Of a stretch of DNA of 5,376 nt, positions 1 through 5,376 are shown piece by piece (position 1 is the stretch's first letter; every line of letters starts with the position of its first letter). Origin of the DNA: Desulfobacterales bacterium (GTDB taxonomy: Bacteria > Desulfobacterota > Desulfobacteria > Desulfobacterales > DAOWNP01); assembly GCA_030149595.1 (NCBI GenBank), contig JASFBI010000162.1, positions 1-5,376 on the forward strand, read 5' to 3'. Under the pieces are notes generated by a model that was not told the origin of the DNA, did no database searches, and was given only the letters and a program-made list of their open reading frames with translations. The position numbers and the translations under genes were made by a program.

Positions 1-271
1 TAATTCCATAAAAGTAAGTTGTAGCTGGTTCTAAACCTTGTAATAACATGACATGATCTTTTTTTAGCTCCAATTCTTCAAAAACTATATCTAGATTTTC
101 TGGTGAAGATCCCATCAATAATACACTTACTGCAGAATCCTGAGTTTGCCATACAACCTTTATACTTGTTGAAGATAAGCTTTGTAAATAGGGGCCACGA
201 GTTAATTCTTGACCTTGTAAATTATTGATTGAAAACAACAATATTAAAACTAATTGTAATACATTACGCAT
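1..271 (-). CDS. Exported purple-acid-phosphatase-like / metallophosphoesterase protein, N-terminal fragment (runs off the left edge)
   Basis: Reading the minus strand from the ATG at 271 gives 90 codons open to the window edge. The protein starts MRNVLQLVLILLF, a basic residue followed by a hydrophobic core, then NLQGQE, which looks like a short Sec signal peptide cleaved near residues 20-22. The mature part begins with TRGPYLQSLSSTSIKVVWQT and reaches LQGLEPATTYFYGI near residue 88. This beta-sandwich pattern is typical of the fibronectin-III-like N-terminal domain of purple acid phosphatases and related calcineurin-like phosphoesterases. The metal-binding catalytic domain would lie beyond position 1, so the enzymatic role is inferred; another secreted protein with an Fn3-type domain is possible. 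No Shine-Dalgarno sequence is visible before the ATG, unlike the neighbouring Hpt gene. It is transcribed divergently from the Hpt gene and is probably unrelated to it. Confidence 0.72.
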   Translation of the reverse strand, partial: MRNVLQLVLILLFSINNLQGQELTRGPYLQSLSSTSIKVVWQTQDSAVSVLLMGSSPENLDIVFEELELKKDHVMLLQGLEPATTYFYGI

Positions 272-354
272 ATTAACGTTTTTACTATATATAAAATTGA
301 TGTTATAAATATATAATATAATATATTTGTTTAAATAAAATCACTTTTCCAGAC

Positions 355-382
355 AATTTACTATATTTTGATATAGTAAATT
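355..382. promoter_or_regulatory. Perfect 12-bp inverted repeat (candidate operator) upstream of the Hpt gene
   Basis: AATTTACTATAT (355-366) is followed by a 4-nt spacer TTTG and then its exact reverse complement ATATAGTAAATT (371-382). No T-run follows on either strand, so it does not look like an intrinsic terminator. It sits between two divergent genes, 68 nt before the Hpt start, and its right half overlaps a plausible -35 element. A binding site for a dimeric regulator is the simplest reading. The region is extremely AT-rich, so some dyad symmetry is expected by chance. Confidence 0.45.
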
Positions 383-397
383 TCATCCACAGCTAAT
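368..397 (+). promoter_or_regulatory. Possible sigma-70-type promoter for the Hpt gene
   Basis: TTGATA at 368-373 matches five of six bases of the -35 consensus. GCTAAT at 392-397, after an 18-nt spacer, matches four of six bases of the -10 consensus. Transcription would start around 403-405, giving a leader of about 47 nt. The weak -10 and the AT-rich background make this tentative. The overlap of the -35 with the dyad at 355-382 would fit repression by a bound regulator. Confidence 0.25.
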
Positions 398-413
398 TTT
401 GTCTTTAATAGTT

Positions 414-429
414 TTTACTTTTAAAAAAA
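414..429 (+). repeat. 16-nt leader sequence, copy 1 (shared with 996-1011)
   Basis: TTTACTTTTAAAAAAA lies 21 nt before the Hpt ATG. The identical 16 nt occur at 996-1011, 9 nt before the start of the receiver-phosphatase gene. The sequence is low-complexity, so this may be chance or a common leader element. Confidence 0.35.
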
Positions 430-450
430 CTACAACAATGGAGATAAATC

Positions 451-768
451 ATGGATTTTCAAACACTTGCAGATGATCTTAGTTTAGATTACGAAGATTT
501 CATTGAACTTGCTGAACTTTTTGTTTCAACAGCACCCTCAGATATAAATAAAATTGAAGAAGCATGTAGTAAAAAAGATAGTAATGGTATGTCTGAAGCT
601 TCTCACTCTTTAAAAGGAGCTTCAGCTAATCTTGGATTCACTGAAATTTCAACTATTGCAAATTATATTGAACAAAACACAACAAATGAAATAGATAATA
701 TCGAAAAAAAAATAAAAGAACTAAAAAAGCTGCTTGAAGCCATAAATCAACAGGTAAACTCAATCTGA
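451..768 (+). CDS. Stand-alone Hpt (histidine phosphotransfer) domain protein, HptB-like
   Basis: This 105-residue protein is a single Hpt domain, a four-helix phosphoryl carrier that moves phosphate between a hybrid sensor kinase receiver and a downstream receiver in the cytoplasm. The signature around the phospho-accepting histidine is plain: ASHSLKGASANLGF, with His52 followed by the usual SLKG.S.NLG pattern. Residues 1-50 and 57-105 supply the surrounding helices, and the C-terminal part is Lys/Glu-rich and helical. Its length is normal for a free Hpt protein, and it has no kinase or membrane segment. The start is supported by GGAG at 440-443, 7 nt before the ATG. The nearest candidate partner is the receiver-PP2C protein encoded 252 nt downstream, as in the Pseudomonas HptB-HsbR pair. 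The upstream kinase is not in the window. Family assignment is firm; the partner is inferred. Confidence 0.9.
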   Translation: MDFQTLADDLSLDYEDFIELAELFVSTAPSDINKIEEACSKKDSNGMSEASHSLKGASANLGFTEISTIANYIEQNTTNEIDNIEKKIKELKKLLEAINQQVNSI

Positions 769-1020
769 AAGTTCATTGAAGTTAGTTGTTTAGACGGATT
801 TTCATATAACATACATGGCAGATTTATCGGCCACAACAAAAATAGAAACTCTCATGATTACGGCCTTTAGACTACAGCAGATAACTGTGATCAAAATAAG
901 TATTCTTTCTTGAATCTAAAAAAATATATCTTAACAAAATTTAGAAAACTAACTACTATTTCACAAAACACTTGCATTTTAACATCTGTATAAAATTTAC
1001 TTTTAAAAAAAAGAGAGAAA
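769..1020. other. 252-bp spacer between the Hpt and receiver-phosphatase genes
   Basis: No recognisable gene or RNA is seen here. A 32-codon plus-strand reading frame (ATG at 815, TGA ending at 913) has no Shine-Dalgarno sequence and no recognisable motif. There is a weak 6-bp dyad, TCTAAA at 915-920 with TTTAGA at 940-945. The end of the spacer holds TATAAA at 989-994, which resembles a -10 element but lacks a good -35, followed by the 16-nt leader sequence at 996-1011. The length of the spacer suggests the downstream gene may have its own promoter. No terminator hairpin with a T-run is seen after the Hpt gene. Confidence 0.4.
996..1011 (+). repeat. 16-nt leader sequence, copy 2 (shared with 414-429)
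   Basis: TTTACTTTTAAAAAAA is identical to 414-429. It ends 9 nt before the receiver-phosphatase ATG and runs directly into the purine-rich stretch AGAGAG that probably serves as a weak ribosome binding site. Both copies stand immediately upstream of the two signalling genes. Low complexity limits confidence. Confidence 0.35.
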
Positions 1021-2139
1021 ATGAATAAAGATACTTTTACAATCCTTATTGTTGATGACAATAAAATGAACGTTAAGCTTCTTGAAAAAGTTTTAACAAA
1101 AGAGGGATACCTCACTCTATCTGCATACAACGGCAGGGATGCACAAATTTTGGCCTGTAAAGAAAAACCGGATATTATTCTTCTTGATATTAAAATGCCT
1201 GGTAATGACGGATTTACTGTTATTAAATTTTTAAAAAGACAATCTGACACATCTTCTATCCCTGTTATTTTCCTTACAGGTCTTTCTGATATTAAATCAA
1301 AATTGACCGGATTTGATTTAGGAGCAGTTGATTACATTTTAAAACCATTTCACCCAAAAGAAGTCATTGCAAGAGTAAGACTTCACTTAAAATTATCCAT
1401 AGCAACCAACGCACTAATAGCAGATCAGGCAAATAAATTAAAACAAATTACAGAAGCTCAAACATCTCTTTTAATAAAACCATCTATGTATACTGATGCA
1501 CATTTTGGGATATATTACAATTCTCTGCATGAAGCTGGCGGAGATTTTTATGATATTTTACCCATTTCCAAAGAAATCTACGGATATTTTGTAGCTGACT
1601 TCTCAGGCCATGATATAAAAACAAGCTACTATACAGCATCTATAAAAGCCTTGTTAAAACAGAACTGCTCTCCTGTATATCAGCCAAATGAAAGTATAAA
1701 AATAATAAATGAAATTCTAATAGAAATATTACCGGAAAGTAAATATCTTACAGCATGTTACACAAAGCTAAACAGAAAATCCAAAGAATTAACCATAATA
1801 AATGCAGGCCACCCTCCCATTGTTTATGTACCAAAAAACGAGAAACCCTATCTTATAGAAATAGGCGGAGACATTATCGGCATATTTCACAATGCTTTTT
1901 TTGAACAAAAAATTTTAAATGTAAGTGAAGGAGACAGGTTTTATATTTATTCCGATGGGTTAATTGAATCTGCTAAAGAGCAAAAGGTATGGACCGCAGG
2001 AAGCACAAAACTCATGGAAACAATTGACAATTCAAGAGATACCCCTATTCTTGAAGCTCCCAATGCAATAGTAAAAAAGATGTTTGAGGATTCAGAAAAA
2101 CCTGATGATGACATTGTTCTGATTGGAGTTGAAGTATAA
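1021..2139 (+). CDS. Response regulator with receiver domain and SpoIIE/RsbU-type PP2C serine phosphatase domain
   Basis: This 372-residue cytoplasmic protein has two domains. Residues 6-125 form a receiver: acidic pocket D12-D13, phospho-acceptor D56 in LLDIKMPGNDG, T86 and K108 in LKPF, so all phosphorylation residues are present. Residues 126-155 form a helical linker. Residues 160-372 form a PPM/SpoIIE phosphatase with metal-binding motifs AGGDFYD (D175, D178), VADFSGHD (D193), NAGHPP (261-266), YSDGLIES (D312) and a final PDDDIVLIGVEV (D363-D364). Such proteins remove phosphate from a STAS anti-anti-sigma protein under receiver control. The start is the ATG after AGAGAG, a weak ribosome binding site. 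The domain order matches the first two-thirds of Pseudomonas HsbR; the HATPase part of HsbR is encoded here by the next gene. Phosphate probably comes from the upstream Hpt protein (inferred). Automated names would be RsbU-like or fused response regulator/phosphatase. Confidence 0.92.
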   Translation: MNKDTFTILIVDDNKMNVKLLEKVLTKEGYLTLSAYNGRDAQILACKEKPDIILLDIKMPGNDGFTVIKFLKRQSDTSSIPVIFLTGLSDIKSKLTGFDLGAVDYILKPFHPKEVIARVRLHLKLSIATNALIADQANKLKQITEAQTSLLIKPSMYTDAHFGIYYNSLHEAGGDFYDILPISKEIYGYFVADFSGHDIKTSYYTASIKALLKQNCSPVYQPNESIKIINEILIEILPESKYLTACYTKLNRKSKELTIINAGHPPIVYVPKNEKPYLIEIGGDIIGIFHNAFFEQKILNVSEGDRFYIYSDGLIESAKEQKVWTAGSTKLMETIDNSRDTPILEAPNAIVKKMFEDSEKPDDDIVLIGVEV

Positions 2140-2191
2140 GTGTTTTTCTCATTCCTTTTTTTATTTCTTTAACTACTTTATTTGTTTTTTT

Positions 2192-2196
2192 AGGGA
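2192..2196 (+). promoter_or_regulatory. Ribosome binding site that sets the HATPase start at 2207
   Basis: AGGGA lies 10 nt before the ATG at 2207, embedded in a T-rich stretch. It is the only purine-rich element in the spacer. It supports the start at 2207 over the in-frame ATG at 2123, which lies inside the phosphatase gene. Confidence 0.6.
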
Positions 2197-2206
2197 TTTT
2201 TTTAAT

Positions 2207-2638
2207 ATGACCCTGCAAAATTCTTTTCAAATAAAAAAAAAGTCTCAGAGCATGGAAATTATTTTCCCATCAACTTTTTACAATATTGATCTGACTGTTG
2301 ATCATAGCATAAAATTTTTACAAAACCTAAAAATCCCCTGTGATTTTTTTAAAATTAATTTAATTTTAAGGGAAGGGTTAAGCAATGCAGTCAGGCATGG
2401 CAACCTCATGAATAAACAAAAAACAGTAAAATACAGTATTAAAATTGATCAGGATAGTATAATTATTAAAATCAAAGATCAGGGAGATGGTTTTATTAAA
2501 AAACCCAATGCAGATAAAAAACCAGAAAAACTTTTAAAAGATCACGGCAGAGGTATTTCAATAATGGAAGATTTTAGTTCAATGATAAAATACAATAAAA
2601 AGGGTAACAAACTTACATTATATCTGCCAAAAAAATAA
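2207..2638 (+). CDS. RsbW-like serine kinase / anti-sigma-type HATPase
   Basis: This protein of 143 residues (from the chosen start) is a single GHKL ATPase domain of the RsbW/SpoIIAB type, which binds or phosphorylates a STAS anti-anti-sigma partner and may sequester a sigma factor. The N-box is REGLSNAVRHGN (E56, N60, H64), the G1 box is DQGDGF (D91, G93, G95) and the G2 box is HGRGISIM (G114, G116). A domain-ending beta strand, NKLTLYLP, closes the protein, which is the usual length for the family. The frame stays open upstream to an ATG at 2123, but that extension would be a Phe-rich, AT-driven 28 residues overlapping the phosphatase gene, whereas 2207 has AGGGA 10 nt upstream. It follows the phosphatase stop by 67 nt and is surely co-transcribed. 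Together the two proteins equal a split HsbR. It could act as an anti-sigma factor or purely as a kinase; its target is not in the window. Confidence 0.88.
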   Translation: MTLQNSFQIKKKSQSMEIIFPSTFYNIDLTVDHSIKFLQNLKIPCDFFKINLILREGLSNAVRHGNLMNKQKTVKYSIKIDQDSIIIKIKDQGDGFIKKPNADKKPEKLLKDHGRGISIMEDFSSMIKYNKKGNKLTLYLPKK

Positions 2639-2674
2639 CCGCTTAATAACTGTGTAATTTTTTTATTTACAAAG
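2639..2674. other. Convergent 36-bp intergenic gap without a clear terminator
   Basis: The plus-strand signalling genes and the minus-strand Hsp70-like gene end 36 bp apart. The gap contains a run of seven to eight T residues near 2658-2664. A small hairpin, AAAGC-TACT-GCTTT at 2671-2684, overlaps the end of the Hsp70 gene. No GC-rich stem followed by a T-run is present for either strand, so termination may be Rho-dependent or use weak AT-rich structures. Confidence 0.4.
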
Positions 2675-4600
2675 CTACTGCTTTATAATAATTCCTGATG
2701 GCAGAGATTCTCCAAAAATAGCTGTCTCTTCCTGTTTTTTTATGGGTATAACCTCTTTCAGACTTTTTTGTTGCTTTTGAGAGATATTATGCTGGGAAAG
2801 TTTATCTAAAATCTTTTCAATAATAACCTGACTAATATCTCGTGTTCTATCTCCTGTTTTTCTCGCCATATGTATCAAAGCAGATAACACAGGCTTATAA
2901 TTTTTCCATTCCATAGATAAAATTGTCTCAATCCACTTTTCAACTTCATCCGGAGGTACCACCCTGTCTGCTGATCCATATAAAAGCTCCCTTGCACCAA
3001 TTCTGGAAAGTGCCCAAAAATGCTGGGGACGGCTTTTTTTAGGCTTTAGGCAAGATAAAAAATATCTCCCCCATTTTATTTTATCTTTTATAAGCAAATA
3101 CTCCATATTTGCTATGGCCATCCACATTTCAATCATTTCCTGGGGAAATAATCTACTAATACTACCCCCTTTTTTGGGTATTAATAAAGGCGTTAAATCC
3201 TGACTAAATTGTCTTTGATGCCCTGGTTTTAAGCCTCCTGCAACACGCCTCCACATAACCCACCATTCAGATACCGACTGTACATTTTTAGAGTATTCAG
3301 GTCCTTTTTTATAAATCTTCCACAGATTTTTAATGCGCTGTTCATCAAAACCATTTCCAAAACCAGGTCTCATACAATATCCTGTTAAGTTTAACCACCT
3401 GCTTTCATGTACAGAAGAAATAAGCCTTGTATCAATCTGTTTTATTAATTCATCTGAAATATTTCTAATAAAACCAAGGGGCCATTTATCTTTCCGAAGT
3501 TCAACTATATCAACTATTTTCTTAACTATTAAATCCAAAGTTTCACTGTCTGATATCTCTAAAAAAACTTCATTAATCTGCTTTTTTACAGCAGCAATAA
3601 CACTATCATCAAGCACTGATTCTTCAGCTACATTAAGTGCTGTATTATTGCCTCTTAACTGAAACTGAAGCTGCCACCTGTGGCTACTGGAAAGAGATTT
3701 GCACCACAATAAAATAGTACCTATTTCTGTGTATTTCACCTCAATTTTTACAGGCAGAGCTGTTTTTATACCTTTTTTACCAAATTTTATTACTGTCTGG
3801 ATAGATGGTAAAACACTCATACTGTCATCAACACTTACAACATCTCCGTGCCTGTCTCCTGATCTGTAACTGGAACTATAAACATCAAAATTTACCAGTT
3901 GATTTGTCAACACTTCAAACTCTCTGTCTGTTAAAATTACATCAGCCCCTTCGTTTAAACCTCTTTCTACAATACATACTGCTTTTTCCCCTTTTTTAGT
4001 GATACGCTCTTTTTCTGCATTTATACCAAGATAATAGGATCTGGCACTTCCACTGCCGACCCTTACTCCTTTCCCTAACTTTACAAGACCATAATAGGCA
4101 GCCCCCATGGCAACAGACAGATCATGATCAGGATTTTCAAGAATTTTCGGCAGAGACTCATCTTCATTACCAAACCATTTACTAACAACCCCTCTGATTC
4201 TTTCCTGAATAAAAGCAGGCTTTAATGCTCCTCCATTAAAAAGTATCAAATGGGGAAAAGGTTTTTTACCCAGTATTTTTTCCACATCTTTACCATGCCT
4301 TTTTAAAAACCAATTCAGGTGATGTGTAATTGCAGGCTCCTGTTCATAGGGAAGCCCTATTTCAGAAATACCGTGACCACTTTTTTTAGCGTAACCAATA
4401 TCAGTATCAACAAAAGGAAAAAATCCGTCTACAATAGTATCATAGATAAAATCTTTTTCTATAGTTGCAGACATTGTTCCTCCAATAAGACTGCTACCTT
4501 CACCTACAAGAGTTATTTTAACCTCTTTTTTTTCTTTACTGAAAATATTTTTCTTTTGCCTGCCTGCACTGATGACACAACATTTTCCATCTGTCGCCAC
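2675..4600 (-). CDS. Hsp70-like gene, segment C: rest of ATPase domain, substrate-binding-like region and DUF3731-type C-terminus
   Basis: The open frame starts at a GTG at 4600 directly after an in-frame TAA, but homology begins only at about 4553 with FSKEKKEVKITLVGEGSSLIGG. The first 19-20 codons are therefore out-of-frame reading of segment B. From the GTG, FNGGALKPAFIQERI lies at residues 121-135 and completes the ATPase fold. A beta-rich stretch follows around residues 180-330. The region from about residue 395 to 620 carries the RWLNLTG, RPGFG, EWWVMWRRVAGG and RPQHFWALSRIGARELLYG motifs of the DUF3731 type. The protein ends naturally at TAG (2675-2677). No further interruption occurs in these 1.9 kb. 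Confidence 0.85.
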   Translation of the reverse strand: MATDGKCCVISAGRQKKNIFSKEKKEVKITLVGEGSSLIGGTMSATIEKDFIYDTIVDGFFPFVDTDIGYAKKSGHGISEIGLPYEQEPAITHHLNWFLKRHGKDVEKILGKKPFPHLILFNGGALKPAFIQERIRGVVSKWFGNEDESLPKILENPDHDLSVAMGAAYYGLVKLGKGVRVGSGSARSYYLGINAEKERITKKGEKAVCIVERGLNEGADVILTDREFEVLTNQLVNFDVYSSSYRSGDRHGDVVSVDDSMSVLPSIQTVIKFGKKGIKTALPVKIEVKYTEIGTILLWCKSLSSSHRWQLQFQLRGNNTALNVAEESVLDDSVIAAVKKQINEVFLEISDSETLDLIVKKIVDIVELRKDKWPLGFIRNISDELIKQIDTRLISSVHESRWLNLTGYCMRPGFGNGFDEQRIKNLWKIYKKGPEYSKNVQSVSEWWVMWRRVAGGLKPGHQRQFSQDLTPLLIPKKGGSISRLFPQEMIEMWMAIANMEYLLIKDKIKWGRYFLSCLKPKKSRPQHFWALSRIGARELLYGSADRVVPPDEVEKWIETILSMEWKNYKPVLSALIHMARKTGDRTRDISQVIIEKILDKLSQHNISQKQQKSLKEVIPIKKQEETAIFGESLPSGIIIKQ

Positions 4601-4850
4601 TTAATCTGCTTTTCTTGCCCTTAAATTTAGACTCCAGCATACGGGCAATAGCAAAGTCCATATTATCTCCCCCAAGAATCAGGTGGTCACCAACTGCTAT
4701 CCTCTCAAAGTGCGGGCCTCCTTCCACATCACTTAAAGCAATAAGAGTGAAATCCGTTGTTCCTCCTCCTACATCACAAACAAGAATAAGCTCATCAGGA
4801 TTAACATAATCACTCCAATTATTTTCATGACTAACCATCCATCTGTAAAA
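4536..4850 (-). CDS. Hsp70-like gene, segment B: phosphate-2 loop region in shifted frame
   Basis: This frame takes over at the T-run 4847-4850 with YRWMVSHENNWSDYVNPDELILV and continues through CDVGGGTTDFTLIA, the nucleotide-binding phosphate-2 loop, VGDHLILGGDNMDFAIARML and WKMLCHQCRQAKEKYF. It then meets a TAA at 4536-4538. It has an in-frame ATG at 4838 but no convincing ribosome binding site, so independent translation is unlikely. About 100 residues of intact Hsp70 sequence show that selection acted on this frame as part of the full protein. Confidence 0.75.
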   Translation of the reverse strand, partial: FYRWMVSHENNWSDYVNPDELILVCDVGGGTTDFTLIALSDVEGGPHFERIAVGDHLILGGDNMDFAIARMLESKFKGKKSRLSGDRWKMLCHQCRQAKEKYFQ

Positions 4851-5376
4851 GCGGCAAGAGGCTCTTCAATGAGAGTTATATTTTTTATTCCTGCCATACT
4901 TGCTGCTTCTACTGTGAGATCTCTTGCAACTTCATCAAATGAAGCAGGCACTGTAACAATAACTATTTGATTTTCAAGATAAAGAGATTCCTCATCTCCT
5001 TTTAAATAATTCCATGACTTTTTTATATGCTCAAGATATGCAGATGTTGTATACACAGGAGAGACTTTATCTACCTCATCATTCGAACCCCATGGCAAAA
5101 TTTTAGCTTTTCTATCCACGTTTCCATGACAAAGCCAGCTTTTAGCAGAAGAAACCAGCCTTGCAGGAACTTTTCCACCGCAATTTCTGGCAAATAAACC
5201 TGCAAAATTTTTTCCCTTTGTCTTCCATGGATGTTTTATTGATTTTTGATCAATATCATATTTTCCGGGAATATATAAAAAAGACGGTAAAACAGAGTGT
5301 CTTGTAATCTCTCCTGCTCCTGTAAGCTGTGGTATGGTAAAAAGCTTTATGGATTTTGAAGACAACCGATCTGATT
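4769..5376 (-). CDS. Hsp70-like gene, segment A: N-terminal ATPase subdomain (partial)
   Basis: The frame is open from the right edge (codons for SDRLSSKSIKLF...) to a stop at 4769. No true start is visible; the TTG at 5365 is simply internal. Characteristic family sequence includes FTIPQLTGAGE, LPSFLYIPG, SAKSWLCHGNVDR, ILPWGS, KVSPV and VTVPASFDEVARDL. Homology to Hsp70 ends at LIEEPLAAF (about 4847). After that the frame reads a non-homologous tail, TDGWLVMKIIGV..., so everything from 4846 down to 4769 is out-of-frame translation. Confidence 0.8.
   Translation of the reverse strand, partial: SDRLSSKSIKLFTIPQLTGAGEITRHSVLPSFLYIPGKYDIDQKSIKHPWKTKGKNFAGLFARNCGGKVPARLVSSAKSWLCHGNVDRKAKILPWGSNDEVDKVSPVYTTSAYLEHIKKSWNYLKGDEESLYLENQIVIVTVPASFDEVARDLTVEAASMAGIKNITLIEEPLAAFTDGWLVMKIIGVIMLILMSLFLFVM

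Larger units (their letters stand above)
2675..5376 (-). pseudogene. Hsp70-family protein with C-terminal DUF3731-type region, broken by two frameshifts and partial at its N-terminus
   Basis: Three minus-strand frames join into one Hsp70-like protein of about 900 residues. The usual length of this long DnaK-related family is roughly 900-950, so only some 30 N-terminal residues with the first phosphate loop are missing beyond the right edge. In order it shows VTVPASFDEVARDLTVEAAS and LIEEPLAAF (actin-type ATPase), CDVGGGTTDFTLIA (phosphate-2 loop), FNGGALKP (adenosine-side motif), then a divergent beta-rich region and a Trp-rich C-terminal region with RWLNLTGYCMRPGFG and EWWVMWRRVAGGLKPG, typical of DUF3731. 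Frame is lost by one missing base in the run at 4847-4850 and by one extra base at 4542-4557. The shifts cancel, and all conserved motifs survive. This suggests a very recent pseudogene or sequencing/assembly errors in homopolymers rather than long decay. Client and partners are unknown. Confidence 0.82.

Noticed and set aside
300..340. Alternating TA-rich stretch as a replication or integration site
   Set aside because: No iterons, no DnaA-box-like sequences and no direct repeats were seen; it is simply an AT-rich divergent promoter region.
815..913. 32-codon plus-strand reading frame between the Hpt and phosphatase genes
   Set aside because: No ribosome binding site, no recognisable motif, and of a length expected by chance.
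891..1250. 119-codon minus-strand reading frame
   Set aside because: It is antisense to the receiver domain, whose conserved residues explain the coding signal on the plus strand.
2123..2206. N-terminal extension of the HATPase gene starting at the ATG at 2123
   Set aside because: It overlaps the phosphatase gene, encodes a Phe-rich stretch produced by a T-rich spacer, and has no match to the domain. The ATG at 2207 has a ribosome binding site and gives the normal length.
2671..2684. AAAGC-TACT-GCTTT hairpin as a bidirectional terminator
   Set aside because: The stem is only 5 bp, overlaps the Hsp70 stop codon, and has no following T-run on either strand.
3333..4809. Plus-strand reading frames of 64-109 codons inside the Hsp70-like gene
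   Set aside because: They are antisense shadows of clearly conserved minus-strand Hsp70/DUF3731 sequence, with no domain of their own.
4536..4838. Segment B of the Hsp70-like gene as an independent small protein or a programmed frameshift product
   Set aside because: It contains only a central piece of the ATPase fold, which cannot fold alone. I see no slippery heptamer with a clear downstream structure, and two opposite programmed shifts in one gene would be exceptional.

Overview
The window is AT-rich, with long homopolymer A/T runs and AAA/TTA/ATA-biased codons. It holds the start of a secreted phosphoesterase-type gene, a phosphorelay/partner-switching module, and a damaged Hsp70-family gene. 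The protein types (free Hpt, receiver-PP2C phosphatase, RsbW-like kinase, DUF3731-type Hsp70) suggest a low-GC proteobacterium or Desulfobacterota member (marine/sediment sulfate-reducer type). This is inference from protein character only, and no rRNA or tRNA is present to settle it.

Layout. Positions 1-271 (minus strand) encode the first 90 residues of an exported protein with a purple-acid-phosphatase N-terminal-like domain; the rest lies beyond the left edge. Positions 272-450 are a divergent, very AT-rich intergenic region with a perfect 12-bp inverted repeat overlapping a plausible -35 element. On the plus strand follow a stand-alone Hpt phosphotransfer protein (451-768), a 252-bp spacer, a receiver + SpoIIE/RsbU-type PP2C phosphatase (1021-2139), and a small RsbW-like HATPase (start revised to 2207, ending 2638). 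A convergent 36-bp gap separates this module from a long minus-strand Hsp70/DUF3731 gene (2675 to beyond 5376). That gene is split by two single-base homopolymer frameshifts, near 4847-4850 and near 4542-4557, which compensate each other in frame.

How the genes may work together. The order Hpt, REC-PP2C, HATPase resembles the Pseudomonas HptB/HsbR arrangement, in which an Hpt protein phosphorylates a receiver that controls a PP2C phosphatase and an anti-sigma-type kinase acting on a STAS anti-anti-sigma factor. Here the HsbR-like protein appears as two adjacent genes, and no STAS gene lies in the window. The Hsp70-like gene is on the opposite strand and is probably functionally separate. I see no mobile element, CRISPR array, RNA gene or integration site. 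The most unusual points are the split HsbR-like module, the operator-like dyad, a 16-nt sequence shared by the two leader regions, and the doubly frameshifted chaperone gene.
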